Positions 51,596-60,796 of a DNA stretch of 64,000 nt are shown here, piece by piece. Origin of the DNA: Streptomyces tendae. GTDB taxonomy: Bacteria > Actinomycetota > Actinomycetes > Streptomycetales > Streptomycetaceae. The first letter of the stretch is position 1, and every line of letters begins with the position of its first letter. Made by a program: the position numbers and the translations under genes. The notes under the pieces are model-generated. The model was not told the DNA's origin, searched no databases, and saw only the letters and a program-made list of their open reading frames with translations. The stretch spans positions 4,216,001 to 4,280,000 of the forward strand of contig NZ_CP043959.1 of assembly GCF_008632955.1 (NCBI RefSeq). Reading direction: 5' to 3'.

Positions 51596-52468
51596 ATGCC
51601 GAAGCACGCCCCGCGCAATGTCATGGCCACATCATTCGCGCTCGTCGGGGCGCTCGCCCTGAGCCTCACGGGCGGCACCGCCCACGCGTCCGACTCGCTG
51701 GAGTACGTCGCCCTCGGCGACAGCTACAGCGCCGGTTCGGGCGTGCTGCCGGTCGACCCGACCAACCTTCTGTGTCTGCGCTCCACCGTGAACTATCCCC
51801 ATGTGATCGCGTCCCGAACGGGCGCTCACCTGAAGGACGTGACCTGCGGGGCGGCCCAGACGAAGGACTTCACCTCGTCGCAGTACCCCGGGGTGGCGCC
51901 GCAGGTGAACGCGCTCGACGCGGACACCGACCTGGTGACACTGACGATCGGCGGCAACGACAACGGCACCTTCATCAATGCCATCACGGCGTGCGGCAGC
52001 GCGGGTCTCCTCACCCTCGGCAAGGGCAGCCCCTGCAAGGACCGGCACGGCTCCTCCTTCACCGACGAGATCGAGAAGAACACCTACCCCGCGCTGAGGA
52101 GCGCCCTGCGGGCCGTACGCGCCAAGGCGCCCAACGCCCGCGTGGCCGTGCTGGGTTACCCGTGGATCACACCGGCCCAGGCCGACCGGTCGTGCTTCGT
52201 GAAGCTGCCGGTCGCCGAAGGTGACGTGCCGTACCTGCGCGACATACAGGCCCGTCTGAACGCGGCGGTCGAGCGGGCCAGCGAGGAGACCGGCGCCACC
52301 TACGTGGACTTCTCCCAGGTGTCCGACGGCCACGACGCGTGCAAGGCCGGCGGGACCCGGTGGATCGAGCCGCTGCTCTTCGGCACCAGCGTGGTGCCCG
52401 TCCACCCCAACGCCCTAGGAGAGCGGCGCATGGCCGAGCACACCATGAGCGTTCTCGGCCTGAGCTGA
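51596..52468 (+). CDS. Secreted SGNH/GDSL lipase/esterase
   Basis: 290 residues, ATG 51596 preceded by GAGAGGGA. Signal peptide (NVMATSFALVGALALSLTGGTAHA), then block I ALGDSYSAGSG, block III IGGNDNGTF and block V VPVHPNALG with the catalytic His. Six cysteines in the mature part fit three disulfides, as in the known extracellular Streptomyces lipases of this group. Likely hydrolyses lipid or short esters outside the cell and may be controlled by the divergent TetR regulator. Confidence 0.93.
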   Translation: MPKHAPRNVMATSFALVGALALSLTGGTAHASDSLEYVALGDSYSAGSGVLPVDPTNLLCLRSTVNYPHVIASRTGAHLKDVTCGAAQTKDFTSSQYPGVAPQVNALDADTDLVTLTIGGNDNGTFINAITACGSAGLLTLGKGSPCKDRHGSSFTDEIEKNTYPALRSALRAVRAKAPNARVAVLGYPWITPAQADRSCFVKLPVAEGDVPYLRDIQARLNAAVERASEETGATYVDFSQVSDGHDACKAGGTRWIEPLLFGTSVVPVHPNALGERRMAEHTMSVLGLS

Positions 52469-52830
52469 CGGCATCTCGCGCTACCGCCGTCGACCGATCC
52501 GTTCCGACCGTCGGAGCGTCGATGCGGGCGGAGACCGTCACGGATTCCGCGCCGGCTGCCACCAGGGCGTCGCGCACGCGCTCCACCGCCTCCAGTTCCG
52601 CATTGGACGCCCGCGCGCGTGCGGGCCCCGGACGACGCACTCCAGCTCGCGCGCCCCACTGCTCCCGCGATGTGCGCGGTCCCCTCGCCCCGGTCTCGAT
52701 CGGCGTGTCGAGGTGGTGGCGGGGCGGCGGCCTCGGCTCCTCCTGTCCGCCGCGCGCGTCCGGATTGCGGAAAGGACTCGGGGGCACGTGCAGTCCCACG
52801 ACGACCGACGACGGAGAAGGGGTGACTGCC
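52469..52830. other. 362-bp region with possible decayed coding remnant
   Basis: No intact gene. On the minus strand around 52490-52651 one frame reads NAELEAVERVRDALVAAGAE then SVTVSARIDAP with strong G/C third positions, and a neighbouring frame upstream reads RELECVVRGPHAR, as if one base had been lost. No start, stop or family can be assigned. Confidence 0.4.
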
Positions 52831-53448
52831 ATGGCCCGACGACGGGTGCCGACGGCGGAACCGGAAGTCCAGCCGCCCGCGGACCGTGAGGACGTCCGAA
52901 CGCCGCCACTCCGTCCCCACGACTACACGCCGGCCGACTACGCCGATGCCGTGGTGCACAGCGCCCGGGAGGCCGGTGTGTCCCCCGTCCTCGTGATGAC
53001 CGTGCTGCACAACGAGGCGTACAAGCCCCACCACCCCTTGCTGGAGCGGTTGTGGCAATGGTGGAAGCCCGGGGCGTCCTTCGGCGTGGCCAACATGCAC
53101 CGGGCGACGTTCGAGCGGGTTCGGCGGTCGCACGGCCTGCAAGGACGGTGGCAGGACCTGCGCGACGACCCTGCCTTCGCCATCCGCACGGCGGCCCTCC
53201 ACCTGCGGGACCTCGACCGGAGCCTCCCCCGGCGGCACGTACGCCGCTACACCCGCGACGAACTCCTGGCCCTCGGCTACAACACCGGCGAACGCAACAT
53301 GCGCGCCTTCGCCCGCGGCATCCCGCCGGGCCCCATGGCACGCTCGTACCTGCGCCGTTTCCGCGCCAACCGGGAACGAGCCGCCGCGTCACTGCCCGAC
53401 GGCGGCGCGGCGCACCCAGTGGCGACGCATCGCGACGCAGAGGTGTGA
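52831..53448 (+). CDS. Lysozyme-fold (transglycosylase SLT-like) protein without signal peptide
   Basis: 205 residues, ATG 52831 with GGAGAAGG ten bases upstream. The SLT pattern is recognisable: DYADAVVHSAREAGVSPVLVMTVLHNEAYKP with a candidate catalytic Glu, SFGVANMH in the place of the SxGLMQ motif, and ALGYNTGERNM in the place of AYNxG. Homologues cut peptidoglycan glycan strands. No signal peptide or membrane segment is visible, so export, if any, must use another route. An upstream in-frame extension is not protein-like. Confidence 0.7.
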   Translation: MARRRVPTAEPEVQPPADREDVRTPPLRPHDYTPADYADAVVHSAREAGVSPVLVMTVLHNEAYKPHHPLLERLWQWWKPGASFGVANMHRATFERVRRSHGLQGRWQDLRDDPAFAIRTAALHLRDLDRSLPRRHVRRYTRDELLALGYNTGERNMRAFARGIPPGPMARSYLRRFRANRERAAASLPDGGAAHPVATHRDAEV

Positions 53449-53491
53449 CTCCGTAAGGGGAACACCGTGACAGTGGCCGGTGCGAGGCGGT

Positions 53492-56416
53492 TCAGGGGCG
53501 GGTGGCGCGGTCCAGTTCGATCAGGATCGAGTAGTACGCGCGGCCCGTCGCACGGTCCATGCCGATCTCGCACATGCGGTTGGCGGACAGGTGGGCGTCG
53601 TAGGCGCGGGAGGTGACTTCCGCGGCCTCCTTCGCCGTCGCCGACGCCGTCAGCTCCTTGTGCAGCATGCCCCGGTCGCCGGCGAAGGCGCAGCAGCCCG
53701 CGTCGTCCGGGACGACGACCTCGTCGGCGATCGCGTCCGCGACCGCGCGGAGTTGGTCCACGTCGCCCAGGTGCTGCATCGAGCAGGTCGGGTGGAGCAC
53801 CGCCGAACCGGCCGTCCGGCGGACGGTCAGCCGTGGCAGGAGTTCCTCGGCGGCCCACACGACGGAGTCGACCACGTCCAGGCGCCCGTGCAGCTCCCGG
53901 TTGGCGTCGGTGAGGTAGGGGACGACCTCGTGCTGGATGCCGAGCGTGCAGGAGGAGGCGTCGACGACCAGCGGGAGCCGTCCGCCGTCGGTCCACGCCC
54001 AGGCGGCCTCGACGACACGGTTGGCCATCAGCGTGTTGCCGTCCTCGTAGCCCTTGGAGTGCCAGATCGTCGAGCAGCAGGTTCCGGCGACGTCCTCGGG
54101 GATCCACACCGGCCGGCCGGCGCGGGCCGACACGTCGACCACGGCCTGCTGGAGCGAGGGGCTGCGGTCGTCCTCGGGTCCGGCGAAGATACGGTTGACG
54201 CAGGCCGGGTAGTAAACGGCGCTCGCACCCGTGCGGGAGGTGGGCGGTGCGGTGCGGGCGGCCGCGCCCGGGATCTCGGGCAGCCACTCGGGCATCAGGT
54301 CGGGACGTACGGCCTTGCGGGCGAGGCCGGTCGCGGCCCCCAGCAGCCGGTCGCTGATCTTCTCCGCCGCGCCGACCGCGAGGCGTGCCGACGCCTCCAC
54401 GGTCTTGAAGTGCCTGGCGGTGAGTGCGGCGATGCGCTCCTCGCGCGGTGAGTGCCGCCGGTGACGGAAGTCCTTCATCATCGCGCCGGTGTCGATGCCG
54501 ACCGGGCAGGCGATCGCGCAGGTGGAGTCGCCCGCGCAGGTGTCGACCGCGTCGTAGCCGTAGGAGGCGAGGAGTTGTTCCTCCACGGGTGATCCGTCCG
54601 GCTGGCGCAGCATCTCCCGTCGCAGCACGATGCGTTGGCGTGGGGTGGTGGTCAGGTCGTGGCTGGGGCAGGTGGGTTCGCAGAAGCCGCACTCGATGCA
54701 AGGGTCGGCGACGGGCTCGATGCCGGGGATCGTCTTCAGTCCGCGCAGGTGGGCCCTGGGGTCACGGTCGAGGACGACCCGGGGTGCCAGGACGCCCCGG
54801 GGATCGATCAGTTGCTTGATCCGCCACATCAGCTCGGTGGCCCGGGGCCCCCATTCCATCTCCAGGAAGGGGGCGATGTTGCGTCCGGTGGCGTGCTCGG
54901 CCTTGAGCGACCCGTCGAAGCGTTCCACGGTCATCCGGCAGAAGTCGTCCATGAACGCGGCGTACCGGTCGACGTCGGAGGTCTTCGACGCGTCGAAGGC
55001 GAGCAGGAAGTGCAGGTTGCCGTGGGCGGCGTGACCGGCGACGGCGGCGTCGAAGCCGTGCTCCGCCTGGAGTCCGAGCAGGTCCTGGCAGGCTTCGGCC
55101 AGCCGGGACGGCGGCACCGCGAAGTCCTCCGTGATCAGGGTGGTGCCCGCGGGGCGGGAGCCGCCGACGGCGGTGACGAAGGCCTTGCGGGCCTTCCAGT
55201 AGCCGGAGATCACCTTGGGGTCGCGGGTGAACGCGTTGGTCACCGAGGCGACGGGGGCGACCAGGTCGAGGCGGTCGACGACCTGGGCCGCCGCCCGCTC
55301 GAAGGCCTCCTGGCCCGCCTCGTCGGGGGCGCGGAACTCGACGAGCAGCGCCGCGGTCTCCCGCGGCAGGCCGGCCCAGTCGGCCGGCACACCCCGCACG
55401 CTCACCGAGGCGCGCAGCGTGTTGCCGTCCATCAGCTCGACGGCGATGGCCCCGGCCTCGTTGAACAGGGGGACGGCTGCCGCGGCGGAGGTCAGTGACG
55501 GGAAGAAGAGCAGACCGCTGGTGGTCCTGCGCTCCAGCGGCAGGGTGTCGAAGACCACCGCGGAGATGAAGCCGAAGGTGCCCTCGGAGCCGACCATGAG
55601 CCCGCGCAGGATCTGGACGGGCGTGGCGCCGTCGAGGAAGGCGTCCAGCCGGTAGCCGTTGGTGTTCTTGATCTCGTACTTGGCGCGGATGCGGGCGGTC
55701 AGTTCGGCGTCCGCCTCGATCTCCGCCTTGAGTGCCAGCAGCCCTTCGCACAGGCCGGGTTCGGTGCGCGCCAGTGTCTCGTCGGCGTGCGGGTCGGCGG
55801 TGTCGACGACCGTGCCGCTCGGCAGGACGAAGGTCAGTGAGGCGAGGGTGCGGTAGGAGTTGCGTGTGGTGCCGGCGGTCATGCCGGAGGCGTTGTTGGC
55901 GACGACGCCTCCGACCGTGCACGCGATGGCGCTGGCCGGGTCCGGCCCCAGGATCCTGCCGTGCCGGGCGAGGGTCGCGTTGGCCCGCATGACCGTGGTG
56001 CCGGGCCGGATCCGGGCGCGGGCGCCGTCGTCCAGGACCTCGATGCCGGTGAAGTGCCGGCGCACGTCGACGAGGATGTCCTCGCCCTGCGCCTGGCCGT
56101 TGAGACTGGTGCCGGCGGCCCGGAAGACGACCTGGCGGCCGTGGTCACGGGCGTACGCCATCACCGCCGAGACGTCGTCGGTGTTCTCCGGGAGGACGAC
56201 GACCTGCGGGACGAACCGGTAGGGGCTGGCGTCGGAGGCGTACTTCACCAGGTCGGAGATCTTCCACAGGACCTTGTCGGGCCCCAGCAGGGCGGTCAGG
56301 CCGGCGCGGAGCGCCTCGGGGGTGCCCGTGGCCCCCTCGTCGGGCACCCGGTCGGCGGCCGCGGCACGGGCCGTGCCGGGACGGAGGGCTTCCGGCTTGG
56401 GTTCCAGCAAGGGCAT
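53492..56416 (-). CDS. Fused FAD/iron-sulfur D-2-hydroxyacid dehydrogenase (D-lactate/glycolate type)
   Basis: 974 residues from ATG 56416. The FAD_binding_4 domain shows VVVLPENTDDVSAVMAYA, RAAGTSLNGQAQGEDILVD and CTVGGVVANNASGM; the FAD-oxidase C domain follows (HAAHGNLHFLLAFD). After about residue 560 come two 4Fe-4S motifs (CIECGFCEPTCP and CAGDSTCAIACPVG), then two CCG-type domains (GTCCSTIWHSKG and DAGCCAFAGDRG). It combines in one chain what GlcDEF does with three and passes electrons from a 2-hydroxyacid to quinone. Downstream of RidA in the same direction (118 bp gap), it may complete that catabolic pathway. Confidence 0.92.
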   Translation of the reverse strand: MPLLEPKPEALRPGTARAAAADRVPDEGATGTPEALRAGLTALLGPDKVLWKISDLVKYASDASPYRFVPQVVVLPENTDDVSAVMAYARDHGRQVVFRAAGTSLNGQAQGEDILVDVRRHFTGIEVLDDGARARIRPGTTVMRANATLARHGRILGPDPASAIACTVGGVVANNASGMTAGTTRNSYRTLASLTFVLPSGTVVDTADPHADETLARTEPGLCEGLLALKAEIEADAELTARIRAKYEIKNTNGYRLDAFLDGATPVQILRGLMVGSEGTFGFISAVVFDTLPLERRTTSGLLFFPSLTSAAAAVPLFNEAGAIAVELMDGNTLRASVSVRGVPADWAGLPRETAALLVEFRAPDEAGQEAFERAAAQVVDRLDLVAPVASVTNAFTRDPKVISGYWKARKAFVTAVGGSRPAGTTLITEDFAVPPSRLAEACQDLLGLQAEHGFDAAVAGHAAHGNLHFLLAFDASKTSDVDRYAAFMDDFCRMTVERFDGSLKAEHATGRNIAPFLEMEWGPRATELMWRIKQLIDPRGVLAPRVVLDRDPRAHLRGLKTIPGIEPVADPCIECGFCEPTCPSHDLTTTPRQRIVLRREMLRQPDGSPVEEQLLASYGYDAVDTCAGDSTCAIACPVGIDTGAMMKDFRHRRHSPREERIAALTARHFKTVEASARLAVGAAEKISDRLLGAATGLARKAVRPDLMPEWLPEIPGAAARTAPPTSRTGASAVYYPACVNRIFAGPEDDRSPSLQQAVVDVSARAGRPVWIPEDVAGTCCSTIWHSKGYEDGNTLMANRVVEAAWAWTDGGRLPLVVDASSCTLGIQHEVVPYLTDANRELHGRLDVVDSVVWAAEELLPRLTVRRTAGSAVLHPTCSMQHLGDVDQLRAVADAIADEVVVPDDAGCCAFAGDRGMLHKELTASATAKEAAEVTSRAYDAHLSANRMCEIGMDRATGRAYYSILIELDRATRP

Positions 56417-56534
56417 GACGTTCGACTCCCACACGATGTCGGTCGGTGCTGTTCAGCGTACGGCGGCGTATTCCGCCCGGTCGCGCCGGTCCCGTCGGAC
56501 CGGCGGGCCGAGCGTCACATGGCGGGCGGAGGCT

Positions 56535-56942
56535 TCACCCGGGCGGTTCCCGGTCGGGCAGCACGGCCACCACGTCGATCTCCACGAGGATGTCCATCAG
56601 GTCGGACCCGACCGTGGTGCGCACCGGGCAGGGTTCCTCGAAGAACTCCCGGTAGGCCGCGTCGTACGCGGCGAAGTCCCTCCTGAGGTGCTGCAGGTGC
56701 GCCGTGACCTTCACGACGTCCCGCAGGGACAGGCCGTGGGTGGCGAGGACCGCGCCGATGGTGCGCAGGACCTGAGCGGTCTGCGCGCCCACGCCCTCCG
56801 GCACGGCGCCGGTGGCGGGGTCCTGCGGGCCGAATCCGGCCGTGAACAGGAAACCGCCGGCCACCACGCCCTGGGAGTAGGCGCCCGCGGGACGGGGAGC
56901 CGCGGGCGTGTCCACGGCTCGCATACCGAGCGGCTCGCTCAT
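56535..56942 (-). CDS. RidA family protein
   Basis: 135 residues. The family pattern is GAYSQGVVAGGFLFTAGFGPQDPATGAVPEGVGAQTAQVLRTIGAVLATHGLSLRDVVKVTAHL, followed by VRTTVGSDLM with the conserved Arg and IDVVAVLP. RidA proteins hydrolyse reactive enamine/imine intermediates to keto acids and ammonia; divergent members act on other intermediates. Its ATG overlaps the stop of the enolase-superfamily gene by four bases, so both are translationally coupled and likely serve one pathway that creates an imine. Confidence 0.92.
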   Translation of the reverse strand: MSEPLGMRAVDTPAAPRPAGAYSQGVVAGGFLFTAGFGPQDPATGAVPEGVGAQTAQVLRTIGAVLATHGLSLRDVVKVTAHLQHLRRDFAAYDAAYREFFEEPCPVRTTVGSDLMDILVEIDVVAVLPDREPPG

Positions 56943-58066
56943 CCGGTCAGGTCACCGTCCCTCTCGTTGACGCCCGCGTAGTGGCGGAGCTTGTCCTCGT
57001 CGACGCTCACGCCCAGGCCCGGCCCCGACGGCACCCGCAGCCGGCCGTTCTCCAGGTGCAGGGGCTCGGTGATGTCGTCGGCGTGCAGGTAGTACATGCT
57101 GTCGATGGCCCGCGAGAGGACGGGCGTGCTCGACACGACGGCCAGGTGGGCGGCCGTGGCGATGCCCAGTTCGCCGCCGCTGTGCAGGTTCATGCCCAGG
57201 CCGAAGGTCTCGCAGTGCGCGGCGAGCGCCTTGGTCGCGGCGATGCCGCCCCACTTGTAGACGTCGCCGTGGATGACGTCGACCGCGTTCAGCCGCATGG
57301 CGGGGGCGAACTCCTCGAAGCGGACGACGCACATGTTGGTGCACAGCGGGATGCGTATCTTGGCCTTCACCTGTGCCATGCCCTCGATGCCGGCGCAGGG
57401 GTCCTCCAGATACTCGAGGTCCAGTTCCTCCAGGGCGATGCCGGCGCGGACGGAGTCGGGGACGGACCAGGCCGCGTTCGGGTCCACGCGCAGGTTCACG
57501 TCGGGCAGCGCCTCGCGGACGGCGCGCAGGATGGCGACGTCGCCCGCGCAGTCCTTGGTGCCCTTGAGCTTGACCGCCTCGAATCCGCCCTCGGCGACGA
57601 CGCGTGCCGCGTGCTCCGCCATGGCCCTGGGCAGGTCGGCGGGTGCCGCGCCCGGCGCGTCGGCGCGGGTGATCAGCGCGGTGATCGGCACCTCGTCGCG
57701 CACCGCGCCGCCCAGCAGGTCGGTGACGGACTGGCCGGTGGCCTTGCCCATCGCGTCCCAGCAGGCGACGTCGACGGCGGCGATCGCCGCGTAGCCGAGG
57801 TAGCCGTAGAAGAAGGGCACCATGTGCTGCTTGCGGTGGAAGCCCTCCAGCGCGAACGGGCTGGTACCGATCAGGTCGGGGATCATCTGCCGGACGACGG
57901 CGGCGACGGGCGCGCCCCACATCGTCTCGCCCCAGCCCTCGACGCCCGCGTCGGTGCGCACGCGGACGACGGTGCGAGTCTCGCCGGTCTTGGTCTCGAA
58001 GGAACTCGTGAAGGGATTGACGAGTGGGAGGTTGACGACCCACACGTCGACGTCGGTGATCTTCAT
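56939..58066 (-). CDS. Enolase-superfamily (mandelate racemase/muconate lactonizing) enzyme, dehydratase-like
   Basis: 375 residues from ATG 58066 with GAGGAGA upstream. The capping domain (MKITDVDVWVVNLPL) is followed by the barrel with KxK base AVKLKGTKD, metal ligands in LRVDPNAAW, LEYLEDPC and IPLCTNMCV, and HSGGELGIATAAH with the second base. The TNMC and VDVIHGDVYKWGG elements resemble sugar-acid dehydratases, but the substrate cannot be read from sequence. It lies 23 bases after the creatininase-family gene in an operon with it and RidA. Confidence 0.9.
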   Translation of the reverse strand: MKITDVDVWVVNLPLVNPFTSSFETKTGETRTVVRVRTDAGVEGWGETMWGAPVAAVVRQMIPDLIGTSPFALEGFHRKQHMVPFFYGYLGYAAIAAVDVACWDAMGKATGQSVTDLLGGAVRDEVPITALITRADAPGAAPADLPRAMAEHAARVVAEGGFEAVKLKGTKDCAGDVAILRAVREALPDVNLRVDPNAAWSVPDSVRAGIALEELDLEYLEDPCAGIEGMAQVKAKIRIPLCTNMCVVRFEEFAPAMRLNAVDVIHGDVYKWGGIAATKALAAHCETFGLGMNLHSGGELGIATAAHLAVVSSTPVLSRAIDSMYYLHADDITEPLHLENGRLRVPSGPGLGVSVDEDKLRHYAGVNERDGDLTG

Positions 58067-58089
58067 TGCTTCTCCTCGCATCATGGGGG

Positions 58090-58881
58090 TCATCGGCTCG
58101 CCGCGTCGAAGGCGCGGATCGCCCGGGCCAGTCCCAGCGCCCGTTCGTGCAGCAGCCGGTCGCCGCGGTCGGCGTCGGCGCCGGAGGCGTCGTCGGTGGA
58201 GCCGGCGACGCGTTGCCATTCGCCGTGCCGCTCGACGGTCAGGCCGGGGTGCGGCGGGTGGTCGAACAGCGGGGGCGGTTCGACGGGGGTACGGGCGGGC
58301 ACGGGGGTGCGCACCAGGGCGGGGTGGGCCGCGAGCATGAGGGACGTCTCGAACCATCCGGCGTGCCCCGGGGTGACGTCCGGCCGTTCGGCCTCGTCGT
58401 CACCGGCGGTGACGGTCCAGTACGAGCAGGCCGCGACCGTGACCTGGGCGCGCAGCGCGAACCGCTTCACGGCGAGCCGCATGATCTCGTCGTTGCCGCC
58501 GTGCCCGTTGACCACCATGATCCGGTGGTGGCCGCTGGTCACGAGCGAGTCGAGGATGTCGTCGAACACGGCGCCCAGGGTCGACGCGGAGAGCGAGACG
58601 GCCGCCGCGAACAGGTGGTGCGGGCTGTGTCCGAACGGCAGCGCGGGCAGCCGCACGACGTTCGGAACGGGGGCCGCCGAGGGTGCGGAGGACGCGGAGG
58701 CCTCCTGGTCGAGGAGGTCCAGCGCCCGGTCCACGACCTCCTCGACCAGGAGGGTGTCGGTCCCCATGGGCAGGTGCCCGGCGTGCTGCTCCTGCGAGCC
58801 CACGGGCAGCAGGGCCAGGCCGTTCTCGCCGGCCCGGCGCACCTCCTGCCAGGTGAGTTCACTCAGTTTCGATTGGCTCAC
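58090..58881 (-). CDS. Creatininase family amidohydrolase
   Basis: 263 residues from GTG 58881 (GGAGAGG seven bases upstream). The family metal site is visible: PVGSQEQHAGHLPMGTD (Glu31, His33, Asp42), MVVNGHGGNDEIM and TPGHAGWFETSLML. Members hydrolyse cyclic amides such as creatinine or formamide-like bonds, or cleave peptide-derived intermediates (MftE). First gene of the operon creatininase, enolase-superfamily enzyme, RidA. Upstream extension to 58908 is possible but lacks a ribosome binding site. Confidence 0.9.
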   Translation of the reverse strand: MSQSKLSELTWQEVRRAGENGLALLPVGSQEQHAGHLPMGTDTLLVEEVVDRALDLLDQEASASSAPSAAPVPNVVRLPALPFGHSPHHLFAAAVSLSASTLGAVFDDILDSLVTSGHHRIMVVNGHGGNDEIMRLAVKRFALRAQVTVAACSYWTVTAGDDEAERPDVTPGHAGWFETSLMLAAHPALVRTPVPARTPVEPPPLFDHPPHPGLTVERHGEWQRVAGSTDDASGADADRGDRLLHERALGLARAIRAFDAASR

Positions 58882-58922
58882 AGTGCTACCTCTCCGAAAC
58901 ACGGCCATGGCACAGTCGGCGC

Positions 58923-59882
58923 ATGGTCCACGAACGTTCTCCGTTGCGGCTGGTCCCCGAGGCCGCGCAGCGACCCCCCACTCCCCCGGCGCCGCGGCGC
59001 CTGGGTGCCGTCGAACTGGTGCCCGGCCGGATCGGGGCGGCCGTGCTGTCCACGGCGGGGCAGGTGCTCGACCGCACCGAGTCGCGCTACGACGCGGCCG
59101 GCGCGACGCCCGCGGACATCGACAGGGCGCTGGCCCAGGTGGCCGGTGTCTTCGCCGGCCACGAGGTCCAGGGGATCGGCGTCGCCGCCGCGGGGCTGGT
59201 GGACCCCCTCGCCGGGTTGATCCTTGAGGTCAACGACGTACCGGCGCTGCACGGCTACCCGGTGACGGAACGGCTCGCCGCCCTCACCGGGACCGGGGTG
59301 CGGGTGGAGCACCGGGCGCGGCTGCAGGTGCTCGGCGACCGCTGGTTCGGCGCGGGCCGCGGACGGCGCACGTTCGCCTCGGTGTCGACCGGCGAGGTGC
59401 TCGGGGTGGGTGTCCTCTACGACGGGGACGTGCTGGCTCCGCCCGGTGGGCGCAGCGGCGCGCACATGACCGTGTCGGCCAGCGGCGAGCGGTGCACGTG
59501 CGGGAACCGGGGCTGCTGGAAGACCCTGGCCACGACCGGATGGCTGCGGGCCAGGGCGCGTGCTGCGGGGCTCGGGGAGGAGACGTCGCTGGCCGCGCTG
59601 GTGCGCCGGGATGACGCGCTCGCCGGGCAGGTGGTGGAGGAGTACGCGCACAACCTGGCGCTGGGGCTGGTGAACGTGCAGCAGCTGTTCGCGCCGGGCC
59701 TGTTCATCCTGCACGGTGAGGCGCGTGAGGGCGGTGAGCGCTTCCGTACCGTGGTGGAGGAGCGGCTGCGGGACGCGGTCGCCTTCGCGGGGGCCGAGCT
59801 GCCCCGGGTGCTGGTCGGTGCCGCCGCGGTCGACGACGTGGCCCTTCTGGGCGGGGCGGGTCTGGTGCTGTCGCACCTCTAG
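58923..59882 (+). CDS. ROK-like protein lacking helix-turn-helix and kinase residues
   Basis: 319 residues. The ROK fold is shown by GIGVAAAGLVDPLAGLILEVNDVP, the regulatory zinc-type motif CTCGNRGCWKTLATTGWLR, and the C-terminal LILHG-like segment (FAPGLFILHGEAREGG). There is no N-terminal DNA-binding domain, the usual ATP-binding DxGGT at the start is VELVPGRIGA, and the catalytic Asp motif ENDxNA is replaced by EHRARL. It therefore looks neither like a sugar kinase nor a standard regulator. It sits alone between two minus-strand operons, starting 41 bp from the creatininase gene. Confidence 0.8.
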   Translation: MVHERSPLRLVPEAAQRPPTPPAPRRLGAVELVPGRIGAAVLSTAGQVLDRTESRYDAAGATPADIDRALAQVAGVFAGHEVQGIGVAAAGLVDPLAGLILEVNDVPALHGYPVTERLAALTGTGVRVEHRARLQVLGDRWFGAGRGRRTFASVSTGEVLGVGVLYDGDVLAPPGGRSGAHMTVSASGERCTCGNRGCWKTLATTGWLRARARAAGLGEETSLAALVRRDDALAGQVVEEYAHNLALGLVNVQQLFAPGLFILHGEAREGGERFRTVVEERLRDAVAFAGAELPRVLVGAAAVDDVALLGGAGLVLSHL

Positions 59883-59911
59883 CGGCTGTCGTGCCGGTGG
59901 CGGGTGGCGGG

Positions 59912-60796
59912 TCATCGGCCCGCTTCGCCCGTCGGGGAGGACGCGCGGGCGGCGGCGCGCCGGCCCCGGCGCGGGTCGAGGACCGGTACGGCGTCGAACA
60001 GCTGCCGGGTGTAGGGGTGCCGCGGAGTGCGCAGTACCGCTGCCGTCTCGCCCACCTCGACCAGACGTCCGCGGCTCATCACCGCGACCCGGTCGGCCAC
60101 CTGCGCCACCACGGCGAGGTTGTGCGAGACGAAGACGTAGGTGAGGCCCAGCCGCTGTTGCAGGTCCGCCAGGAGGTCGAGGACGGTCGCCTGCACGGAG
60201 ACGTCCAGGGCGCTGGTCGGCTCGTCGAGGACGAGCATCCGGGGGTGGAGTGCCAGGGCCCGTGCGATCGAGATGCGCTGGCGCTGGCCGCCGGAGAACT
60301 CGTGCGGGTAACGGTCCTGGATGCCGGCATCGAGGCCGACGGCTTCGAGGAGCTCCCCGACCCGCTGCCTGGTCCGGGCGCGGGCGCGCCGGCCACGTGC
60401 CTCGGGGTCGTGGGTGACCAGCGGTTCGGCGACGATGTCGGTGATGCGCATGCGCGGGTTCATGCTGGAGTAGGGGTCCTGGAGGACGACCTGCATCTGC
60501 CGCCGTGTGCCGCGCAGTTCGGCCGCGGTGAGGGTGGCGAGGTCCTGCCCGCCGAAGCTCACGCTCCCGGCGGTGGGTTCGAGGAGGCCGAGGAGCAGCC
60601 GGGTGAGGGTGGTCTTGCCGCAGCCGGACTCACCGACCAGGGCCAGGGTCTCGCCCTCGTGCACGTCGAGTGACACGTCGTCGACGGCGACGTTGGTGCG
60701 CCTGCCGCCGAACTCCTTGCGCAAGCCTCGCAGTTCGAGGAGTGGCCGCCCGGCCGGGGATGCGGGGCCGGTGGTGTCGGCCGTGTCGGTGCTCAT
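59912..60796 (-). CDS. Peptide/nickel-type ABC transporter ATPase, DppF-like
   Basis: 294 residues. Walker A GESGCGKTT, signature EFSGGQRQRISIARALAL, Walker B MLVLDEPTSALD, and the Dpp/Opp C-terminal extension ending in HPYTRQLFDAVPVLDP. The fifth gene of the importer operon, overlapping its upstream neighbour by four bases (ATGA). Energises uptake with the DppD-like ATPase. Confidence 0.93.
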   Translation of the reverse strand: MSTDTADTTGPASPAGRPLLELRGLRKEFGGRRTNVAVDDVSLDVHEGETLALVGESGCGKTTLTRLLLGLLEPTAGSVSFGGQDLATLTAAELRGTRRQMQVVLQDPYSSMNPRMRITDIVAEPLVTHDPEARGRRARARTRQRVGELLEAVGLDAGIQDRYPHEFSGGQRQRISIARALALHPRMLVLDEPTSALDVSVQATVLDLLADLQQRLGLTYVFVSHNLAVVAQVADRVAVMSRGRLVEVGETAAVLRTPRHPYTRQLFDAVPVLDPRRGRRAAARASSPTGEAGR

